Shown: positions 58,601 through 64,000 of the stretch, in pieces
Position numbering within the stretch: position 1 is the stretch's first letter
How the letters are laid out: each line of letters opens with the position of its first letter
Source of the DNA: Solanum dulcamara
Taxonomy: Eukaryota > Streptophyta > Magnoliopsida > Solanales > Solanaceae
Assembly: GCF_947179165.1 (NCBI RefSeq)
Contig: NC_077248.1
Coordinates: forward strand, 11,187,256 to 11,251,255
Reading direction: 5' to 3'
Length of the DNA stretch: 64,000 nt
Notes under the pieces: model-generated
Told to the model about the DNA's origin: nothing
The model's input: the letters and a program-made list of their open reading frames with translations, nothing else
Databases searched by the model: none
Position numbers and translations under genes: made by a program

Positions 58601-60332
58601 TCTGATTATAATACTCATGTAACCTTTTCCTTCCATCCCTGTTTTCACTAACAAACTCTTGAATTAGACTATTCAAGCTCTGCCAATATACCCTCTAAAA
58701 CAGTCAAGAATGCACTGTTGTTCAATAATACTTTTCCCTGTCAGCATTTCTTTTGTATATTGAATCTTGAAGTCACCAAATTCTATGGATTATTATCATG
58801 ATTTCATCTACTTTAAAAGAAGAAACAAAATCACAAACTCATTTCTGAATTTGTTTATCTTGTTCGGATGACTACCTACTAATAAGCTCTGGTAGTCCTG
58901 ATTTTGTTACAAAATTTCTTTTTATCACCTATTGATCTCTTGGTAATAAACGATTTTGTTTCGTTGCAGCTCTTATTCCAACACGCTCCCTCTACCATCC
59001 TCACTCCTCCTTCCGACATAAATATATAGAAGAGGAAAATCTTTTTAAAAAATTGCCATTCTTCCAAGGACCAAGATTATACAGAGATAAGGTTTACCAG
59101 CTTCTTCTCCACACCACTCATTTCTTGGATGTGCTGTTCCTTAAAAGCTTTCAGTTCTTTCACTTCTGTAAGCAGCTGCAATAACAGAGATAATCAGCTA
59201 TCATGGTTAACGAAAATTGGCATGGCTAATGAAAATCGGCACATATTACAAGAAGATGAAGAACCTGAGCTATAAAAGGAGGATAATCAGCCAAGTCACA
59301 ATCGCCATCTTCAGTCTTCTCTTCTCCAGGAGGCTGTGGTTCCATAAAACCTGCTTGACCAATGCTTACATCATTATAACTTATCCCTGCATTGGTGCTT
59401 TCCTCTGGATGCCCATTTCTGGAGAGCGTTGGCCATTCACGATCAAGAGCTATTTCCTTAAGTTTCATGTATATAAAATTCTTCTCATCCAATGCAGCTT
59501 GTGAATCAATGGAACTGGATGACTTATTTTCCAAGTCTTGTGGTACAAAAGATCTATTTTCTGCTATCTTGTTATTTGCAGGTGAACCTTGGATTATACT
59601 TCTCCGGGGTGCAGGATAATGTGGTGTGCTACTCGGAGCATATGCATGAGATGAGAGTCGGGAGATCAATTTATTAGATTGAGCATGATCTAGCTCAAAC
59701 CAGAAAAGATTCTTCTTATAATAGTTATTCGCAATTATTGGTCTAAATTTATCTTTTGGCAGTGGTTCACAATGCAGACGGACACGTATCATAACCTTCA
59801 AAAGAAAATGTGAAGTTTCAGTAGAATAATCCTTCCTAGAATATAACACCGGTGCGCGTGCATCAACACAAGCAGATAAAGCCAAAAAGAAAACAATGAT
59901 ATAAAACCTGTGCAGGATATTTTGTTTTTTCAGAACCATCTGGTGACCAAGCATATGGATTGATTTGCATTTGACCAGAGCTTGCAGCCTCAAAGATTCC
60001 GTGGAGCTTCTTATCGGTGTAGTTGAACAAGAACACTGGCAAACCAGGATTTACATTTTTCACATACACAATGTGTTGGCCAGGCAAACCTGTCAAAAAA
60101 TTTAAAATGTATATTAAGTAACAACAAACCATCATCCTAATTTTTTTAAATCAAAGGACAATATATTAGGGCCGAATAACTGACCTACTAGTTGCTGCTC
60201 GAGACACTCTCTAATTGTATCATTTGTGCAGCCAAATATAACACCGCCTAGTTGATCTCTTGGCAGATTTCTAAAATTTGGAGCATATTTGCCTGGTATG
60301 GTGAATGTATGTGTTTGTTTCCTTTCCCACAT
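55700..60332 (-). CDS. DCD-domain, coiled-coil, Kelch-repeat protein
   Basis: Ten coding exons, all with GT/AG borders: 60332-60185, 60089-59908, 59795-59265, 59175-59098, 57918-57606, 57519-57320, 56750-56674, 56369-56268, 56078-55892 and 55798-55700. Their lengths sum to 1917 nt, or 638 residues plus TGA, with phases matching at each junction. The DCD domain (about 28-155) has GGVIFGCTND, LHGIFEAASSGQM and INPYAWSPDGS. A coiled coil is at about 285-330 (LLTEVKELKAFKEQHIQEMS). Six Kelch repeats run from about 355 to the end, with GG doublets such as LAGGYDGNKWLPALDLYSP and VGGFDGGNYLATAERFDP. Architecture and length match the Arabidopsis family described as NS1A-binding-protein-like (At5g01660). 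DCD proteins respond to stress and development; the exact role here is unknown. Confidence 0.95.
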
Positions 60333-61203
60333 CCTGAAAAATCCTTATGGACAAAACTAAATCATGATGAACTGTAAAAGGAAAACAGAGCTAGACAAAG
60401 CACAGGAATTAAACATGCAGTATAATAAGTAGGAACGGTGTACTTTATTCATCTGAAGGAGAATCAAATGTCTACTTAAGACCTCAAGTATGGCACTATA
60501 TGACTCAATGCACAATCATCTCTTCCTATTTTTCGAAAATGCCAAGAACACAAAAGGAAAAGTAGAAAAATACGTTGTTATATCATGACCCGCCCATTTA
60601 ACCCATAGAAATTAGCCCAACCAGCTCATTTGACACCTTTAGCCATGAAAACATCATACAGTACTAACCAAAGAATTGATGAAAACATCTTAAATAGAGA
60701 GTTTTTAGTTTCCTGTTCATCAACACTAGCCAGAAAACTAAATAAAGAAAAATTAACTCCATTGATCTACAGTACTTATTCAGTCAGTTTCTAAACATAT
60801 AGTACTTCAAAAATCCAACAAATCATGTCAAAATTCACATCAACAGCTAAATGCATTTGATACAGCTCAAGATGAATGAATATCCGACGACTTAAACACT
60901 AAAATCAAACTAGGGAAACTTTCACAGAGACCAAAATCGCTCTGCAAAAGTACAGAGGAATCACCATCAAATGCTTGATTAATTTACAACTCCGTAAAGA
61001 CAAGGATATATAACATCCCGAGACGCTCACAGTAGCAAAAATCGACGTAATGAACCATTTTCTTGCTCAACAAGAAAGTAATTTAGCTACCAAATCGATG
61101 ATCAGACGGTCATCTGAACCAAATATATATCTATAAAATCGAAGTTCCATTGTATCGAAGGCGAATTTACATTGACAACTGGAGAAAGGAAAGGGAAAAT
61201 TAC

Positions 61204-61290
61204 CTGAGATAACTCTGAGAGTTGAGACAATTTTGAGAAATTGAGAGAATTTTCACTTTTAAATGGATGAAGAAAACTGTTATACGAAAA
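61204..61290 (-). other. Probable 5' UTR exon of the DCD-Kelch gene
   Basis: On the minus strand TTATCTCAG|GTAATTT gives a donor after 61204, and TTTTTCAG|GATGTGG gives the acceptor at 60333, one base before the start codon. The intron would be 870 bp. The transcription start is not fixed. An ATG frame further upstream would enter the gene out of frame, so I place the start in the next exon. Confidence 0.5.
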
Positions 61291-61292
61291 GA

Positions 61293-61301
61293 GGCGCCAA
61301 A
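61293..61301 (-). promoter_or_regulatory. E2F-like motif upstream of the DCD-Kelch gene
   Basis: TTTGGCGCC on the minus strand matches the TTTSSCGC consensus of E2F cell-cycle factors. It lies about 90 bases upstream of the proposed first exon end. One site only, so this is weak. Confidence 0.3.
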
Positions 61302-61329
61302 TTGCACTCCCAAGATGAAACAAACCAAC

Positions 61330-63823
61330 ACACCCAACTGACCAACTGTACTTTTTTTTTTTACTTTCTTATGTTATATTTTAATTATTTTGAAAATGTT
61401 CTAAAATATTCCAGGAATGTATATTTCACATTTTGATATTGTATGGAATTTACTTTAAGAATTTGAGATCAGGTTAGGCATTAGATATTCGATTCGATAT
61501 TTCTAAAGTTCAATTTTGATAATTAAACTATATATCAAATACCTGACTTTCAAAGTTTGATCCAACACAATAAATCAAATTACGATGTGGTAAATCCCAA
61601 TTCAATCAGCTAATTCAATCTTAGGTAGGAGTGGGAGTTGGGCGCTAGGCCCATTCAATTTGGATATGAAAATTTCTGTTTAGATATTTCATTTTTTGAT
61701 TGAAGAAATTATAATACAAATTCAATTCAATAATCTCGGACTGAATTATACTTTTTTTACGTTAAATTTTGGATTAGTCGATTTAAACATTTTGATTTTT
61801 GATTTTGACTTTTGAGCCTTTAAGACAAAAGTCATAACAATTAACAACTTCAATTCACCTAATAGTTTACTTCATAGAATATTGTATAATTTTTACAGTT
61901 AACAAGGACCGAGACAAATATATTCTCCATGTCATGTAATTTCATATTGAATTTAATAATATAATGAGTAGGGCCTTAGAGTACTAATCTATTGGATATT
62001 TGAAAATTGAACTTATTAGCATTGGACACATAAGAGATATGGATATGGCTGAATATAAGACATAAGAATTTTGTTTATTTAGATATCCAAATATTCGTAG
62101 TACTAAATTTGATATCCGATCCAAAAAAATTCAAAGTTCAATCCATAATCCAAACATTCAAATCAAAACCTAAAAAGTTTGAATTTCGAGTTGACTCAAA
62201 CTATGTCCACCCCTAATTTTAGTTGATTTATGTCCACCCTTAGTGATGGATGGGTCGAGTCTATGCAACCAACAAATAAAGGTCAAATATTTAATTAAAA
62301 TATAATTAAATGTCATATAAATATATTGTTAATGGAGGATCAATTTTAAGCATAAAAATAATGTCAAAGATAAATTTGATCCAATAAATAGAAGGATAAA
62401 TTTGATCCAATAAATAAAAAGATAAATTTGATCTAATAGAGGGTAGAAGTTACATATTAAGAACCATTTTGACCTTTCCCCAGTTTTTCAATCATTTATG
62501 GAATTGATGAAGATACAATTTAAAGGCTATGTTTATAAGTTTTTAAAAATAACTTATTAATCAATTGATATTTGTTCTACTTGTCAATTTTTATTTGTTC
62601 TTAACCACTAGTTTTACAAATGCCATTCTTCTTTCCCTAAATCTATGAAATGTATGTTTATTAACTAGGAGCATTATCACAAATTGACAATCTAACAAAA
62701 CTACATTTAGATTTTGTGCCTACATTAGAACAAGTTACCTTAGATTTAATCATAATAAATTGATATAACTTGATGTATTTTTCTATAAAAGTAAATAGTA
62801 ATCTAACCTTTATGAATTTATTTGAGGATCCTCTAATCTATCAATGGAAAGAGGTTGGCGGTCGACGAAAGACTTTTCAGTAGAACATTCTTGACGGAAG
62901 TCTCAACATTTCTAACCTAATTCATTTACTGACAAAATTCGGCTCACGGCCCATGAGAAAATGTAGATAAATATTTTCCTTTTAAAATAATAAACCATCC
63001 AAACCTACATAATGTGAGGGGATAATAACTCTTTTGATCCTGAAGTAATTGATAAATTCTCCTTTTGGTCCTTGTGATATATGACTTAATATATTTATTC
63101 TTTAATCAATTAAAATGTGTGAGTTTGATTTTTTTAAGGTAGAAAATGTTATATTTGACTATATATAAACTATATTCCTGTTAAATATGGTGTAACCATA
63201 TATATAAACTTAACATAATACATGAGTACTAAGTGGCGGGACAATGAATAATTATAGTATATTTATGAATATTCATAAGTAAAGGGATCGAAATTGCACA
63301 ATTCAATTATACATTGAAGGTTCAAATGTGGTTAGTGAAATACTACATGGACTAAAATCAAAATTTATTAATAACTGAGGGATCAAAAATTATATTAACC
63401 CTAATGTGAGAGGTAAGCATTGTATTTATATGAAATTTATCTTATTTTTTCATGTGTAAAATATCTATTTCACCATATGGTAAAACGTTACAATATACCA
63501 TAAACAAAATTACTTTTGAAAATTGCAAGTACCCACTATAGGTTAGCCAACTTGGCTAGCTAGTGAAAAGTGCATTGTCTTAACGACGATAATTAAAAAA
63601 TTCTTTTATTTTTTTCCTTTTTGATGTCTCTCTTTAATCATATAATTTGCTTCTAGCTTTAGTTGTTTTTTGACAACTATAAGAATAATCTCAAAAATCA
63701 AAAAAACATAAGAGGATAAAAAATGTAATTTTGTTGATATATTTTTGTAAAATATAGGGCATGAGAAATGTTCTTATAAGTGTACAATTTGATTAATTGA
63801 TTTGGAGCTCACGACTCACGAGT
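61330..63823. other. AT-rich intergenic DNA upstream of the DCD-Kelch gene
   Basis: I see no gene. Degenerate GATATTCGATTCGATATT-like stretches and a GTCCACCCCTAATTTTAG near 62204 suggest old repeats of the same kind as at the right edge. A short triplet of the word AGATAAATTTGATC lies at about 62370-62440. Confidence 0.55.
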
Positions 63824-64000
63824 AGGGGTGTACATGGACCGGGTTGGTTCGGATTTTTTACAAACCAAACCAAACCATTTGTGTCGGGTTATTAAATCTA
63901 TAAACCAAACCAAACCAATAAAAGTCGGGTTTTTCGATATCAATTTTTCTCGGGTTTTTCGGGTTTTTTCGGGTTTTTCGGATTTCTCGGGTTTTTTGGG
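63824..64000. mobile_element. Repeat cut by the window edge (hAT-like MITE candidate)
   Basis: TAGGGGTGTACATGGACCGG followed by CGGGTTTTTCGGGTTTTTTC runs is a common Solanaceae repeat. The TAGGGGTGT start would fit a hAT-type terminal repeat. The other end is outside the window, so the class is a guess. Confidence 0.4.

Overview
This window is plant nuclear DNA. It is AT-rich and intron-containing, and most of its length is nested retrotransposon debris. Repeat types I recognise from nightshades point to Solanaceae, and Solanum-like is my best guess: an RTE-clade LINE with a TTG-repeat tail, tRNA-type SINEs of the SolS sort, an Au-SINE remnant, and MITEs starting with a GTTTGGATTGGCTT-type end. 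I cannot name the species. I see no prokaryotic, viral or organellar segment and no CRISPR.

There are three credible host genes, all on the minus strand. An intronless PRA1-family membrane protein gene lies at 23688-24371. A three-exon MIF/D-dopachrome tautomerase-like (MDL) gene lies at 26380-31246. A ten-coding-exon gene for a DCD domain plus coiled coil plus six Kelch repeats lies at 55700-60332, with a further 5' UTR exon near 61204. I found no sign that the three act together. They look like isolated genes between repeats.

Layout: 1-11.7 kb is degenerate repeat DNA, probably a decayed Ty3/gypsy (Tat-like) element carrying a 2.7-kb solo LTR and several tandem arrays. From 11.7 to 18.4 kb a LINE (L1-type) RNase H region is split by a Copia element with a 5-bp target duplication. 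From 18.4 to 23.6 kb is AT-rich intergenic DNA. From 23.6 to 31.3 kb are the PRA1 and MDL genes, with SINE, MITE and LINE scraps in the 4.2-kb MDL intron and two MITEs just upstream of MDL. From 33.5 to 38.7 kb is a minus-strand Copia element. From 39.7 to 43.6 kb is a nearly complete RTE LINE with a 14-bp target duplication. From 43.7 to 49.3 kb is another minus-strand Copia element. From 49.5 to 55.2 kb is a gag-only Copia derivative interrupted by a 3.1-kb solo LTR. From 55.7 to 61.3 kb is the DCD-Kelch gene. The remainder is intergenic and ends in a repeat cut by the window edge.

The strongest results are transposon boundaries read directly from target-site duplications, LTR ends, primer sites and tails, and the splice structures of the two multi-exon genes, whose phases close exactly. 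I did not find a clearly new biological system. The most unusual items are the gag-only Copia element with its nested solo LTR and a related uninterrupted copy in the same window, the Copia element whose gag/protease region is replaced by unrelated sequence, and the 174-bp repeat split by a Copia insertion.
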